DNA from: Motiliproteus sp041586735
GTDB taxonomy: Bacteria > Pseudomonadota > Gammaproteobacteria > Pseudomonadales > Balneatricaceae
Reading direction: 5' to 3'
DNA length: 64,000 nucleotides
Assembly: GCA_041586735.1 (NCBI GenBank)
Contig: JBFGZQ010000004.1
Coordinates: 1-64,000, forward strand
Position 1 is the stretch's first letter; each line of letters begins with the position of its first letter. The position numbers and the translations under genes were made by a program. The notes under the pieces are model-generated. The model saw only the letters and a program-made list of their open reading frames with translations, was not told the DNA's origin and did no database searches. Positions 44,114 through 53,722 of this stretch are shown in pieces.

Positions 44114-44758
44114 ATGAGAAAGTTTACACAGCACCAGGGTATTGCGGCACCGTTGGATCGGGCTAATATCGATACCGACATGATTATCCCCAAGCAGTTC
44201 TTGAAATCGATCAAGCGCTCGGGATTTGGGCCCAATCTGTTTGATGAGTTGCGTTATCTGGATGAAGGGCAGCCCGATCAGGATTGCAGTACTCGGCCAC
44301 TTAACCCGGATTTTGTGCTCAATCAGGTGCGCTACCAGGGTTGTTCCATCCTGTTGGCGCGGGATAATTTTGGTTGCGGTTCCAGTCGTGAACACGCCCC
44401 TTGGGCGCTGGAGGATTTCGGTATACGGGCGGTGATCGCACCTAGTTATGCGGATATATTCTTTAATAACTGTTTCAAAAACGGGCTGTTGCCGATTATC
44501 TTGAGCGAGTCGCAGGTCGAAGAGTTGTTTGCCGAGGTGCAGGGTAGCGAAGGCGCGCAGCTGACGATTGATCTGCAGCGTCAGGTGGTGATTCGCGCCG
44601 GTGGCGCTGAAATGGCGTTTGAGATCGATGGCTTCCGCAAGCATTGTCTGCTGAACGGGCTCGATGATATAGGGCTGACACTGCAGCACGCCGAGGCGAT
44701 CCGTGATTATGAAGCCAGGCGCGCCCTGGATGCGCCCTGGTTGTTTGCTAATACTTAA
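44114..44758 (+). CDS. leuD: 3-isopropylmalate dehydratase small subunit
   Basis: Swivel-domain partner of LeuC, 214 residues. Family segments are GIAAPLDRANIDTDMIIPKQ, the active-site loop LLARDNFGCGSSREHAPWAL near residue 77, and IAPSYADIFFNNCFKNGLLP. It begins 13 bases after leuC, with GGGAGC as the likely ribosome-binding site. Confidence 0.97.
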   Translation: MRKFTQHQGIAAPLDRANIDTDMIIPKQFLKSIKRSGFGPNLFDELRYLDEGQPDQDCSTRPLNPDFVLNQVRYQGCSILLARDNFGCGSSREHAPWALEDFGIRAVIAPSYADIFFNNCFKNGLLPIILSESQVEELFAEVQGSEGAQLTIDLQRQVVIRAGGAEMAFEIDGFRKHCLLNGLDDIGLTLQHAEAIRDYEARRALDAPWLFANT

Positions 44759-44830
44759 ACGCGCTAGCTGTGCGTTGATGCTATTCAGTCGTATGCTGAT
44801 ATCTATTAATTGTTAAAGAGAGAGTGCTCG

Positions 44831-45913
44831 ATGAGCAAAAAGATTTTGGTTTTACCCGGTGATGGCATTGGCCCAGAGATTATCAGCGAAGCGGTAAGGG
44901 TGCTGGAGGCGATCAAGGCGAAGCTCAATCTGGCGTTTGTGCTCGATGAGGGGTTGCTGGGTGGCGCCGCTATCGATGCCACCGGGGTGCCTTTTCCGGA
45001 TGAGACCCTGGCGAAAGCCAAGGCTAGCGATGCTATTTTGCTGGGTGCTGTCGGTGGCCCTAAGTGGGATCAGCTCGATACCGCAATCCGTCCAGAAAAA
45101 GGCTTGTTGGGGATTCGTTCCAAGTTGGATCTGTTCGGTAATCTGCGTCCGGCGATCTTATATCCGCAGCTGGCTGACGCGTCCTCGCTCAAACCCGAGA
45201 TCGTGGCAGGGTTGGATATCCTCATCGTCCGAGAGCTGACCGGGGGGATCTATTTCGGTCAGCCACGCGGCATTAGGGTGCTCGAAAACGGCGAGCGGCA
45301 GGGCTATAACACCTATGTTTACAGCGAGTCTGAGATTCGCCGCATCGCCAAAGTCGCATTTGAGTCGGCACGCAAGCGTGGTAAAAAGCTATGCTCGGTG
45401 GATAAGGCCAACGTGCTGGAAGTGACGGTGCTATGGCGTGAAATACTGGAACAGGTAGCGCAGGACTATCCTGATGTCGAGCTGAGCCATATGTACGTTG
45501 ATAACGCTGCTATGCAGTTGGTCCGTGCGCCTAAACAGTTTGATGTTATCGTGACCGGTAATATGTTTGGTGATATTTTATCAGATGCCGCGGCGATGCT
45601 GACCGGTTCGATCGGTATGCTGCCTTCGGCATCGCTGAATGCTAGTGGCCAGGGGTTGTACGAACCCTGTCATGGCTCGGCACCGGATATTGCCGGTCAA
45701 GGAATCGCCAATCCGTTGGCGACGATTTTGTCGGCGGCGATGCTGCTGCGTTATTCCTTGGGCGAGACGGTCGCTGCAGATCTGATCGAGCAGGCCGTCA
45801 GCAACGTGCTGGATCAGGGGCTGCGTACCGCAGATATCTACTCTGCCGGTACGCGTAAAGTCACGACCCGGGAGATGGGTGATGCGGTAGTGGCGGCATT
45901 GGCCGCGTTGTAG
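44831..45913 (+). CDS. leuB: 3-isopropylmalate dehydrogenase
   Basis: Oxidative decarboxylation in leucine synthesis. The 360-residue product has KKILVLPGDGIGPEIISEAV, GPKWDQLDTAIRPEKGLL, RELTGGIYFGQPRGI, the catalytic segment VDKANVLEVTVLWREI and the metal-binding NMFGDILSDAAAMLTGSIG, ending with the NAD-binding EPCHGSAPDIAGQGIANPL. The ATG at 44831 is preferred to 44810 on homology. A gap of 72 bases follows leuD. Confidence 0.97.
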   Translation: MSKKILVLPGDGIGPEIISEAVRVLEAIKAKLNLAFVLDEGLLGGAAIDATGVPFPDETLAKAKASDAILLGAVGGPKWDQLDTAIRPEKGLLGIRSKLDLFGNLRPAILYPQLADASSLKPEIVAGLDILIVRELTGGIYFGQPRGIRVLENGERQGYNTYVYSESEIRRIAKVAFESARKRGKKLCSVDKANVLEVTVLWREILEQVAQDYPDVELSHMYVDNAAMQLVRAPKQFDVIVTGNMFGDILSDAAAMLTGSIGMLPSASLNASGQGLYEPCHGSAPDIAGQGIANPLATILSAAMLLRYSLGETVAADLIEQAVSNVLDQGLRTADIYSAGTRKVTTREMGDAVVAALAAL

Positions 45914-46016
45914 TTCGAAAAGTTATTTCCGGCGTAGTCCGGATAAGGTGTCTAAGGGCACTGTGATGAAGTCAGCGTTCCGTCGTTGGACGCACCTAGA
46001 GAGAAGAAGAGCGATG

Positions 46017-47126
46017 ATGCGTGTAGGTTTTGTGGGTTGGCGCGGTATGGTGGGTTCCGTACTGATGCAGCGTATGCAGGAAGAGCGGGATTTTGATCTG
46101 ATCGAACCTGTATTCTTTACCACCTCTCAGGTCGGCCAACAGGGGCCAGCGATCGGTAAAGAGATTGCCACGCTCAAAGATGCCATGGAGCTTACCGAGC
46201 TGGCCGCTATGGATGCGATCATCTCCTGTCAGGGGGGCGATTATACCAAAGCGGTTTATCCCGGACTGCGTCAGGCGGGCTGGAAAGGGCATTGGATCGA
46301 TGCGGCCTCATCGCTGCGGATGGATGCCGAGAGTATGATTATTCTGGATCCGGTCAACGGCCAGCAGATCCGTGATGCGCTGGCTCAAGGCACCAACACC
46401 TTCGTGGGCGGCAACTGTACTGTCAGCCTGATGTTGATGGCGCTAGGCGGGTTGTTTAAAGCGGACCTGGTGGAGTGGATGTCCTCCATGACCTACCAGG
46501 CGGCCTCGGGTGGCGGCGCTAAGCACATGCGCGAGCTGGTCAAACAGATGGGCCAGCTGCATGCTGCTGTTGCCGATAAGCTCGACGATCCTCGAGCGGC
46601 AATCCTGGACATCGATCGTCAGGTGACCGCGGCGATTCGTAGTGACCAGCTGAGCACCGCTAACTTTGGCGTGCCACTGGCGGGTAGTCTGATCCCCTGG
46701 ATCGATACCCAGCTAGACAATGGCCAAAGCCGCGAAGAGTGGAAGGCGCAAGCCGAAACTAACAAGATATTGGGTCGCGGCACTAATATTATCCCGGTAG
46801 ATGGCACCTGTGTGCGGATTGGATCCATGCGCTGCCATTCGCAAGCTTTCACTATCAAGCTGAAGCAGGATCTGCCCTTGGCCGAGATCGAAGCGCTGCT
46901 GGCTGCGCATAACGATTGGGTCAAAGTGGTCCCCAATAATCGTGAGCAGAGTATGCGCGAGCTGACCCCGGCAGCCGTTAGCGGCACCATGACCGTGCCG
47001 GTGGGGCGGCTACGTAAGTTGAATATGGGGCCAGAGTATTTATCTGCGTTCTCGGTGGGCGATCAGTTGCTCTGGGGTGCGGCCGAACCGTTACGACGGA
47101 TGCTGCGCATCTTGCTGGAGGGCTAA
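46017..47126 (+). CDS. asd: Aspartate-semialdehyde dehydrogenase
   Basis: Reduces aspartyl phosphate to the semialdehyde, feeding methionine, threonine, lysine and diaminopimelate. The 369-residue product starts MRVGFVGWRGMVGSVLMQRM, with catalytic Cys134 in VGGNCTVSLMLMALGGLF, QAASGGGAKHMRELV and the substrate-binding RCHSQAFTIKLKQDL. Start ATG 46017 (46014 is also possible); the frame to 45948 is not conserved. It is 103 bases after leuB and ends at a strong terminator. Confidence 0.97.
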   Translation: MRVGFVGWRGMVGSVLMQRMQEERDFDLIEPVFFTTSQVGQQGPAIGKEIATLKDAMELTELAAMDAIISCQGGDYTKAVYPGLRQAGWKGHWIDAASSLRMDAESMIILDPVNGQQIRDALAQGTNTFVGGNCTVSLMLMALGGLFKADLVEWMSSMTYQAASGGGAKHMRELVKQMGQLHAAVADKLDDPRAAILDIDRQVTAAIRSDQLSTANFGVPLAGSLIPWIDTQLDNGQSREEWKAQAETNKILGRGTNIIPVDGTCVRIGSMRCHSQAFTIKLKQDLPLAEIEALLAAHNDWVKVVPNNREQSMRELTPAAVSGTMTVPVGRLRKLNMGPEYLSAFSVGDQLLWGAAEPLRRMLRILLEG

Positions 47127-47149
47127 TTAAAGCACCCAGAAATGCCTGC

Positions 47150-47182
47150 ACGGTCGATGGTTATGCCATCGGCCGTTTTTTT
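47150..47182 (+). terminator. Intrinsic terminator after asd
   Basis: An 11-bp stem with one wobble (ACGGTCGATGG, 47150-47160, against CCATCGGCCGT, 47166-47176) and loop TTATG, followed by seven T. It lies 24 bases after the asd stop and separates the leu-asd unit from fimV. Confidence 0.93.
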
Positions 47183-47384
47183 ATATCTATCATCCGTACA
47201 TTGAATGGATCAAGACGGCTCAGGCTGTGGTGAAGTTGTTGATTAAAACTTATGTTTAATTAATACTTTAAAACAAATTCGTCTGCCGGATAGGCAAAGC
47301 GGGGTGCTGTTGATACCTTACCCTGTTTTATATTGCTATGCTTCGCACTGAATAATGGCGGAGATGAAGGGAAGGGTGTTGAGT

Positions 47385-50108
47385 ATGCTGCGTAAAAGCG
47401 CGATCAGTCTGGCGATTATGAGTGCTTTAGCGCCAATGCAAGCCAATGCATTAGGGCTGGGTGAGATGACCGTCAGCTCTGCGTTGAATCAGCCGCTGCA
47501 GGCCGAGATCAATCTGTTGCAGTTACGCGGTTTGAATGTTTCTCAAGTCGTAACCCGGTTTGCCCAAACCGATGATTTTTATCTTGCGGGTGTCAAGCCC
47601 TCGCCGATATTGTCCGATATCCGCTTTAAGCTCGATATCAAAGGTGGGCAGGGTAAGATTGTCTTGACCAGCAGCGCTCCGATCCGAGAGCCGTTCTTGA
47701 ACTTTCTGATTGAGGTGAACTGGCCCAGTGGTCGGTTGGTCAGGGAGTATACGGTGCTGCTGGATCCACCCGTGTTCACGGCAGAAGATCTTGCCCCCCG
47801 AGGTCAGCCCGTGGTCCCCGTGGTGAAGGCTGCCAAGGCCGGACTCGACCAACCATCAAGCAGTCGTTCGCCCGTCGCTCAAGCGTCGGTTAGCGTGCCC
47901 TCCAGCGTATCTCCGCCTAGCCGCTATAGCGTGACCCGAGCCGATACCCTATGGCAGGTCGCCTTAAACGTACGTCCTGACTCGAGTATTTCACCGCAGC
48001 AGATGATGCTAGCCCTGCAGCGTATGAATCCTGATGCCTTCATTAACAACAATATCAATAGACTCAAGTCTGGCGTGGTGCTGGATGTTCCCACCAAAGA
48101 GCAGATTCTGAATATCAAGGTCAGCGAGTCATTGCAGGAAGTTAAGCGTCAGAATAACCGTTGGAAGGCTGTACCGGCTACGGCCGATACATCCAAGGCG
48201 GCCAAGCTGGATGTTGCGCCCCAGGAGATGAGCAGCGCTAGCGCAGCCGTTACCGAAGATGCTCAGCTCAGAATCGTTAGCAACGGGGCGGACGAGGCGG
48301 CAACCGCTGCAGAACAGCCAGCGACCGTTGCTCGTGAAACAACGTCTGTGGCTATGGAGCCATCGTTGGTTGCAGAAATATCAGCCAAGAATGACGAGCT
48401 GGAAGAGCAGTTGGTCATCACTCTCGAAGGGTTGAATAAAGTTGAGCGTGATAATATCGAGATGTTTGATCGTCTGGATCGGTTAAGCGAGCAGATGGCC
48501 TCAATGCAGCGCCTGGTCGAGCTTAAAGACCTGCAGTTAGCGGAGCTGCAGGGACGCTTGGCTCAGCAGTCGGCTGAGCCGGTGGTTGAGCAATCGGCTA
48601 TCAGTCGTCTGCCATTCGAATGGCTAGCGGGCGGGGCTGCCGCGTTGTTGGCGGGGCTGCTGCTGTGGATGCGCAAGCGCAAGCAGCAGGATGTTAAAGA
48701 GGTGCTGGAGCCACTTGCTGGGGGTGATGCGGCAGTGGCCGCATCGGTAGCATCAGCGGCGTCATTAGCAGCAGTTGAGCCTGTTGTTGCGGCGACAGCA
48801 TTGGATCAGCTGAAAGATACGCCGGTTGAGGAGCGGCTGGTTAAGAAGGATGTTGACGCCCCGCTCCATATGTCGACCGAGAATCGTGGTCCGGTAGATG
48901 AGTTTGATGCGATTTCTGATGATGAGCTGGAGAGTGCCCTGGGTGAAGATCTGGATATGGATCTTAAGCTCGATGGGCCGGTGGTTGACGATTCGGAGAT
49001 GTCCGCATTTTCCAGCTCGCTGTTAGATGAATACGATCTGGCAACCGGCTTTGATGACGATAAAGATACGGAGATGTCGGCTGCTATGGAGGCCGACTCC
49101 GACGTAGGTGCAGATTTTGATGCGCTGTTGGCTGAGCATGATTTTGATGATTCGGAGGTGGATCTTGCCGCTGAGGAGGGCGCTGATGAGATCGCCTTTG
49201 CTGCAGCGCGCGCGGGCTCGGAAGATGATTTTGATAGCGATCTAGACGCCTTGCTGGCTGACGGCGGGCTTGCTGAGCAGAAGTCTGACGAGAAAGAGGA
49301 GCCACTTGTAGAACTCGATGATGGTCTGGAGGATGGGTTTGGGTCTGAGTTGGATGATCTCCTGGTTGACGAGGATGGCTTTGCTCCAGATCAAGACCAA
49401 CGTCTGGTTGATGAGGGGGCTGCAGATCCTTTATTGGATGATGAGGATAGTATCGATGAGATGCTCGAGCGGCTGCTTGAAGATTATAGTAAGGATGCCG
49501 AGTCATCGGGTATCGAACGAGTAGGCCTGGCTGTTGATGATGACGATATTCCCGGCGATGAGGTTCTGGATGCGCTGCTAGCCAAGGCTGGGGAGCATGC
49601 CGGTACTGCTGAATCGAGCGCCATTGAGCTCGAAGAGCTTGCGTCCGAGGGGTTGGCTGATTCTGAAGCCAAGGCTGAGTTTGCTGACCAGGCTGGGTCA
49701 GAGGTTACCGATGATGCTTTTGTCTTTGAGCTGGATGATGATGGTGATCTGGATACGCTGCTGCCGGAGATCGAAGCAGGTGACAGCACCAACAGCACTC
49801 GACGATCGACCCTGTCTCTGGAGGATGACCTGGATCAGGCGGATGAGGCTGAGTTGGAAGCGGAGCTGGAGCAGATGCTGGTGTCTGAGTCTAATGATTT
49901 GGCGCTGCAGGAGGCTGATTTTGATGACGATGAGGTTGGCTATCTCGATGAGGCGGATGAGGTGGGTACCAAGATTGATCTGGCGCGCGCTTATATCGAT
50001 ATGGAAGATCAAGAGGGCGCTAGTGATATCCTTCAGGAGGTAGTCGCTGAGGGTTCTGCCGAGCAAGTGGCTGAAGCTAAACAGTTATTGGAAAGTCTGA
50101 AACGCTGA
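47385..50108 (+). CDS. fimV: FimV/HubP-like polar membrane protein
   Basis: A large inner-membrane, peptidoglycan-binding polar organiser linked to type IV pili and twitching in relatives. From the ATG at 47385 (907 residues) there is a signal peptide ending near ALAPMQANA, the FimV N-terminal domain (GEMTVSSALNQPLQAEINLL), a LysM domain at about 180-236, a coiled coil near 335-395, and a membrane helix near 412-430. A long Asp/Glu-rich region follows, and the short conserved C-terminal domain (KIDLARAYIDMEDQEGASDI). GGAAGGG lies 9 bases upstream of 47385; the frame also has an ATG at 47355. It overlaps truA by one base. Confidence 0.9.
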   Translation: MLRKSAISLAIMSALAPMQANALGLGEMTVSSALNQPLQAEINLLQLRGLNVSQVVTRFAQTDDFYLAGVKPSPILSDIRFKLDIKGGQGKIVLTSSAPIREPFLNFLIEVNWPSGRLVREYTVLLDPPVFTAEDLAPRGQPVVPVVKAAKAGLDQPSSSRSPVAQASVSVPSSVSPPSRYSVTRADTLWQVALNVRPDSSISPQQMMLALQRMNPDAFINNNINRLKSGVVLDVPTKEQILNIKVSESLQEVKRQNNRWKAVPATADTSKAAKLDVAPQEMSSASAAVTEDAQLRIVSNGADEAATAAEQPATVARETTSVAMEPSLVAEISAKNDELEEQLVITLEGLNKVERDNIEMFDRLDRLSEQMASMQRLVELKDLQLAELQGRLAQQSAEPVVEQSAISRLPFEWLAGGAAALLAGLLLWMRKRKQQDVKEVLEPLAGGDAAVAASVASAASLAAVEPVVAATALDQLKDTPVEERLVKKDVDAPLHMSTENRGPVDEFDAISDDELESALGEDLDMDLKLDGPVVDDSEMSAFSSSLLDEYDLATGFDDDKDTEMSAAMEADSDVGADFDALLAEHDFDDSEVDLAAEEGADEIAFAAARAGSEDDFDSDLDALLADGGLAEQKSDEKEEPLVELDDGLEDGFGSELDDLLVDEDGFAPDQDQRLVDEGAADPLLDDEDSIDEMLERLLEDYSKDAESSGIERVGLAVDDDDIPGDEVLDALLAKAGEHAGTAESSAIELEELASEGLADSEAKAEFADQAGSEVTDDAFVFELDDDGDLDTLLPEIEAGDSTNSTRRSTLSLEDDLDQADEAELEAELEQMLVSESNDLALQEADFDDDEVGYLDEADEVGTKIDLARAYIDMEDQEGASDILQEVVAEGSAEQVAEAKQLLESLKR

Positions 50109-50944
50109 TGAGTGATCTGTTGTCTCAAGAGGCGGCTAGGCCGCCTCTTTTACGTTATGCCCTCTGTGTTGAATACGACGGCAGTGTCTACCGGGGTTGG
50201 CAGAGTCAGCCTGGAGGTGTGGCCAGTGTCCAGGATGCTGTGGAGTCAGGGCTTTCTGTGGTTGCCAACGAGCCGGTCAAGGTGGTCTGTGCCGGTCGTA
50301 CCGATGCCGGTGTGCATGGCTGCTATCAGATTATCCATGTGGATACCCATGCGCTGCGTAGCGAGCGCGCCTGGGTGTTGGGTACCAATACCAATATGCC
50401 CTACGATATTAACATTCGCTGGGCGAAGCGCGTTCCTGAGGATTTCCATGCCCGTTTTTCTGCGCTGGAGCGGCGTTATCGCTATGTTATTTATAACGCG
50501 CCGGTGATGCCTGCGCTGCTCAATAAGCAATTAACCTGGACCCATAAGCCGCTGGATGAGCAGCGGATGCAGGAGGCGGCTAATTTTCTGCTGGGCGAGC
50601 ATGATTTTAGCTCTTATCGTGCGGTGGGTTGTCAGGCGCGTAGCCCGGTGCGTGAGGTCAGGCGCTTTGTTGTACGTCGTATCGGCAAGCTGATCGTCCT
50701 GGATGTCACGGCCAACGCGTTTCTACATCATATGATCCGTAATTTTGCCGGCGTGTTGATGAAAATTGGCGCCGGAGAGGCGGAGCCGCAGTGGGCCAAG
50801 CAGGTGCTGGATGCGCGTGATCGGCGCCAAGGCGGGGTGACGGCTCGACCGTTTGGGTTGTATTTTGTGGATGTTAAATACCCTGCTGAGTACGACCTGC
50901 CGCAATCCGAGCTAGGGCCGCTATTTTTACCGCAGTTCGACTAA
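50108..50944 (+). CDS. truA: tRNA pseudouridine synthase A (positions 38-40)
   Basis: Makes pseudouridine in the anticodon stem of many tRNAs. The 278-residue product has CVEYDGSVYRGWQSQPGG and the catalytic Asp66 in VCAGRTDAGVHGCYQIIHVD, then FHARFSALERRYRYVI and DVTANAFLHHMIRNFAGVLM. Start ATG 50108 is coupled to fimV through TGATG. fimV-truA-trpF is the normal order in pseudomonads. Confidence 0.96.
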   Translation: MSDLLSQEAARPPLLRYALCVEYDGSVYRGWQSQPGGVASVQDAVESGLSVVANEPVKVVCAGRTDAGVHGCYQIIHVDTHALRSERAWVLGTNTNMPYDINIRWAKRVPEDFHARFSALERRYRYVIYNAPVMPALLNKQLTWTHKPLDEQRMQEAANFLLGEHDFSSYRAVGCQARSPVREVRRFVVRRIGKLIVLDVTANAFLHHMIRNFAGVLMKIGAGEAEPQWAKQVLDARDRRQGGVTARPFGLYFVDVKYPAEYDLPQSELGPLFLPQFD

Positions 50945-50998
50945 CCAATACTACGGGGTTCTGGTACTATTTCGGCTTTGTAATCGGGGTGGCTGACG

Positions 50999-51625
50999 GT
51001 GAGAACGCGGGTCAAAATTTGCGGCCTGACTCAGGTTGAAGATGCGCGTCGAGTCGCGCAGGCTGGCGCCGATAGTATCGGCTTGGTGTTTTATCCTCCT
51101 AGTCCACGTGCGGTGTCGGTAGAACAGGCGCAGTCAATCTGCGCTGCCTTGCCTGCATTCGTGACGGTAACGGCGCTGTTCGTCAACGAGCAGGCGGCGC
51201 GTATTGAGCAGATTTTACAGCAGCTCCCTATAGATCTGCTGCAGTTTCATGGTGATGAGAGTGCGGCGTTTTGTCGCCAGTTTGGCAGGCCTTATATCAA
51301 AGCCGTGCGGGTGCGTCCTGGCGTGGATCTGAGGCAGCAGGCTCAGCACTATCAGGATGCGCGGGGACTGCTTTGTGATGCTTACAAAGCCGGTGTTCCC
51401 GGTGGTACGGGCGAAACCTTTGACTGGCAGCTGTTAGATACCGAGCTTCCCCTGCCTGTTATTTTGGCGGGCGGGCTGAGTGCTGAAAATGTAGCTCAGG
51501 CCGTTATCAGCGTAAAGCCCTATGCGGTCGATGTCAGTGGCGGCGTTGAAGCGGCCAAGGGCATTAAAGACATTGATTTAGTAGAACGATTTATACAAGA
51601 GGTGGCTCGTGGCGACAGAAGTTGA
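50999..51625 (+). CDS. trpF: Phosphoribosylanthranilate isomerase
   Basis: Third step of tryptophan synthesis after anthranilate. The 208-residue beta-alpha barrel has the catalytic Cys in VKICGLTQVEDARRVAQAGAD, SIGLVFYPPSPRAVS, the catalytic Asp region LLCDAYKAGVPGGTGETFDW and the phosphate-binding LAGGLSAENVAQAV and AVDVSGGVEAAKGIKD. Start is GTG at 50999. It overlaps trpB by 17 bases. Confidence 0.96.
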   Translation: MRTRVKICGLTQVEDARRVAQAGADSIGLVFYPPSPRAVSVEQAQSICAALPAFVTVTALFVNEQAARIEQILQQLPIDLLQFHGDESAAFCRQFGRPYIKAVRVRPGVDLRQQAQHYQDARGLLCDAYKAGVPGGTGETFDWQLLDTELPLPVILAGGLSAENVAQAVISVKPYAVDVSGGVEAAKGIKDIDLVERFIQEVARGDRS

Positions 51626-52829
51626 TACCCAGAAGTTGATGCAATTGCCTGATGCGTTGGGGCATTTTGGTCCTTATGGGGGGCGGTTTGCATCCGAGAC
51701 CTTGATCAGTGCCCTAGAGGAGTTGACCGAGCTGTATGAGCGGCTGAGCAATACCGTCGAGTTTCAGCAGGCGATTGACAAGGATCTCGCCCATTATGTT
51801 GGTCGTCCCTCGCCGCTCTATCATGCCGAGCGTCTGAGTCGTGAGCTGGGAGGCGCCCAGATCTACCTCAAACGCGAGGATCTCAATCATACCGGCGCGC
51901 ATAAGGTCAACAACACCATCGGTCAGGCGTTGCTGGCTAAGCATATGGGCAAGCCTCGGGTCATCGCCGAGACGGGTGCGGGCCAGCATGGTGTGGCTAC
52001 AGCCACCGTTGCCGCACGGTTAGGTCTGGAGTGCGTGGTGTACATGGGTTCGGAAGATATTCGCCGACAGACGGTGAATGTCTATCGGATGAAACTGCTC
52101 GGCGCCAAGGTGGTGGCGGTCGAGTCTGGCACCAAGACCCTCAAGGATGCCTTGAACGAGGCGATGCGTGACTGGGTCACCAATATAGACAGCACTTTTT
52201 ATATTATCGGCACGGCAGCAGGCCCGCACCCTTATCCCAAGATGGTCCGTGATTTTCAGTGTGTAATAGGCCGCGAAGCGCGCGAGCAGTGTGTCGCTCA
52301 GACCGGCAAGCTCCCCGATGCGCTGATCGCCTGTGTGGGCGGTGGATCCAATGCGATCGGCCTGTTCCATCCGTTTATCCCTGATACCCAGGTGCGGATG
52401 ATCGGCGTTGAGGCCGGGGGGCTGGGCGTCGAGACCGGTCAGCATGCGGCGCCTTTGTGCGCGGGTCGCCCCGGTGTGCTGCACGGTAATCGTACCTACC
52501 TGATGGAAGATGATGCCGGCCAGATCGCGGCTACCCATTCGGTGTCTGCCGGTCTGGATTATCCCGGTGTCGGTCCGGAACATGCGTGGTTAAAAGATAC
52601 CGGGCGTGCGGAATATGTCGCTATCAATGATGATGAGGCGTTAGCGGCATTTCGGACCCTGACCCAGATTGAAGGCATTATGCCTGCGCTGGAGTCGAGT
52701 CACGCGATTGCTCAGGCGATTAAGATGGCACCTAGCATGGGTAAGGATCAGATTCTGCTGGTTAACCTGTCGGGTCGGGGTGATAAAGATATTCATACCG
52801 TGGCAGAAATTGACGGCATCGTTGTCTAG
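51609..52829 (+). CDS. trpB: Tryptophan synthase beta chain (operon copy)
   Basis: Condenses indole with serine, with TrpA supplying indole through a tunnel. The 406-residue product has PLP Lys99 (HTGAHKVNNTIG), catalytic Glu121 (VIAETGAGQHGVATAT) and the phosphate loop CVGGGSNAIGLFHPF. Start is GTG at 51609 inside trpF; an ATG at 51639 is the alternative. It lies next to trpA, so it is the housekeeping enzyme, unlike the stand-alone copy at 8216. Confidence 0.95.
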   Translation: MATEVDTQKLMQLPDALGHFGPYGGRFASETLISALEELTELYERLSNTVEFQQAIDKDLAHYVGRPSPLYHAERLSRELGGAQIYLKREDLNHTGAHKVNNTIGQALLAKHMGKPRVIAETGAGQHGVATATVAARLGLECVVYMGSEDIRRQTVNVYRMKLLGAKVVAVESGTKTLKDALNEAMRDWVTNIDSTFYIIGTAAGPHPYPKMVRDFQCVIGREAREQCVAQTGKLPDALIACVGGGSNAIGLFHPFIPDTQVRMIGVEAGGLGVETGQHAAPLCAGRPGVLHGNRTYLMEDDAGQIAATHSVSAGLDYPGVGPEHAWLKDTGRAEYVAINDDEALAAFRTLTQIEGIMPALESSHAIAQAIKMAPSMGKDQILLVNLSGRGDKDIHTVAEIDGIVV

Positions 52830-52862
52830 CTGTTGCGCTAACGTTATTAGGTCGAGGTGTTA

Positions 52863-53669
52863 ATGAGTCGTATCCAAGCATGCTTACAAGGACTGAAGGA
52901 TAAAGGCCGCAAGGCATTGATCCCCTATATTACAGCGGGAGACCCGGTACCTGGGGTGACTGTCGGATTGATGCATGCGTTAGTCGATGCCGGTGCCGAT
53001 ATCGTTGAGCTGGGTGTGCCGTTTTCTGATCCGATGGCGGATGGTCCGGTGATCCAGTTGGCTTGCGAACGCGCCCTGAGTCACGGCACGCGGCTGGTGG
53101 ATGTGTTGGCGATGGTCAGCGAGTTTCGTCGTGTCGACCAGACCACGCCCGTGGTACTGATGGGGTATCTCAACCCTATAGAGGCGATCGGTTACGATAG
53201 CTTTTTACAGCAGGCAGAACGGTCTGGGGTAGATGGGGTGTTGACTGTCGACTTGCCGCCGGAAGAGGCGGTTGATTTCTGTGCCGGTCTGCGTCGGCAT
53301 CAACTCGATGCGATCTTCCTGGTGTCTCCGACTACGACCTCTACACGCATTGAACGGATTTGTCAGTCCAGTAGCGGTTACCTCTATTATGTCTCCGTGA
53401 AAGGGGTGACCGGATCGAGTGAGCTGGATGTAGACGCGGTCGCCGCCAATGTCAACAACATCAAGAAGTACACCTCTATTCCAGTGGGTGTTGGCTTTGG
53501 TATCCGTGATAGTGTATCGGCTGCAGCGGTATCTGCGGTGGCGGATGGTGTGATCGTAGGCAGCGTGCTGGTCAATAAAATTGCCGAACTGCAACATCAG
53601 CCCGAGCAGATCCCTGCAGCGGTCGCCGAGATTATTGCCTCGATGCGTGCTGCCATGGACAGTGTGTAA
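52863..53669 (+). CDS. trpA: Tryptophan synthase alpha chain
   Basis: Cleaves indole-3-glycerol phosphate to indole and glyceraldehyde 3-phosphate. The 268-residue barrel has LIPYITAGDPVPGVT, catalytic Glu49 (VELGVPFSDPMADGP) and Asp60, then FLVSPTTTSTRIERIC, YYVSVKGVTG and VGVGFGIRDSVSA. The ATG at 52863 follows GAGGT by 5 bases and is preferred to the GTG at 52857. trpB lies 33 bases upstream and accD 53 bases downstream. Confidence 0.96.
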   Translation: MSRIQACLQGLKDKGRKALIPYITAGDPVPGVTVGLMHALVDAGADIVELGVPFSDPMADGPVIQLACERALSHGTRLVDVLAMVSEFRRVDQTTPVVLMGYLNPIEAIGYDSFLQQAERSGVDGVLTVDLPPEEAVDFCAGLRRHQLDAIFLVSPTTTSTRIERICQSSSGYLYYVSVKGVTGSSELDVDAVAANVNNIKKYTSIPVGVGFGIRDSVSAAAVSAVADGVIVGSVLVNKIAELQHQPEQIPAAVAEIIASMRAAMDSV

Positions 53670-53722
53670 GCGGCTATAGCCCGCAGCGCTAGATAGACAG
53701 TCATAATAGTGGATAATCCGAT

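Noticed and set aside
43880..44689. 269-codon antisense frame across leuC and leuD
   Set aside because: Covers two clearly identified genes and has no family match.
49084..49506. 140-codon antisense frame rich in Pro/His/Gln within fimV
   Set aside because: Direct result of reading the Asp/Glu-rich fimV region on the other strand.
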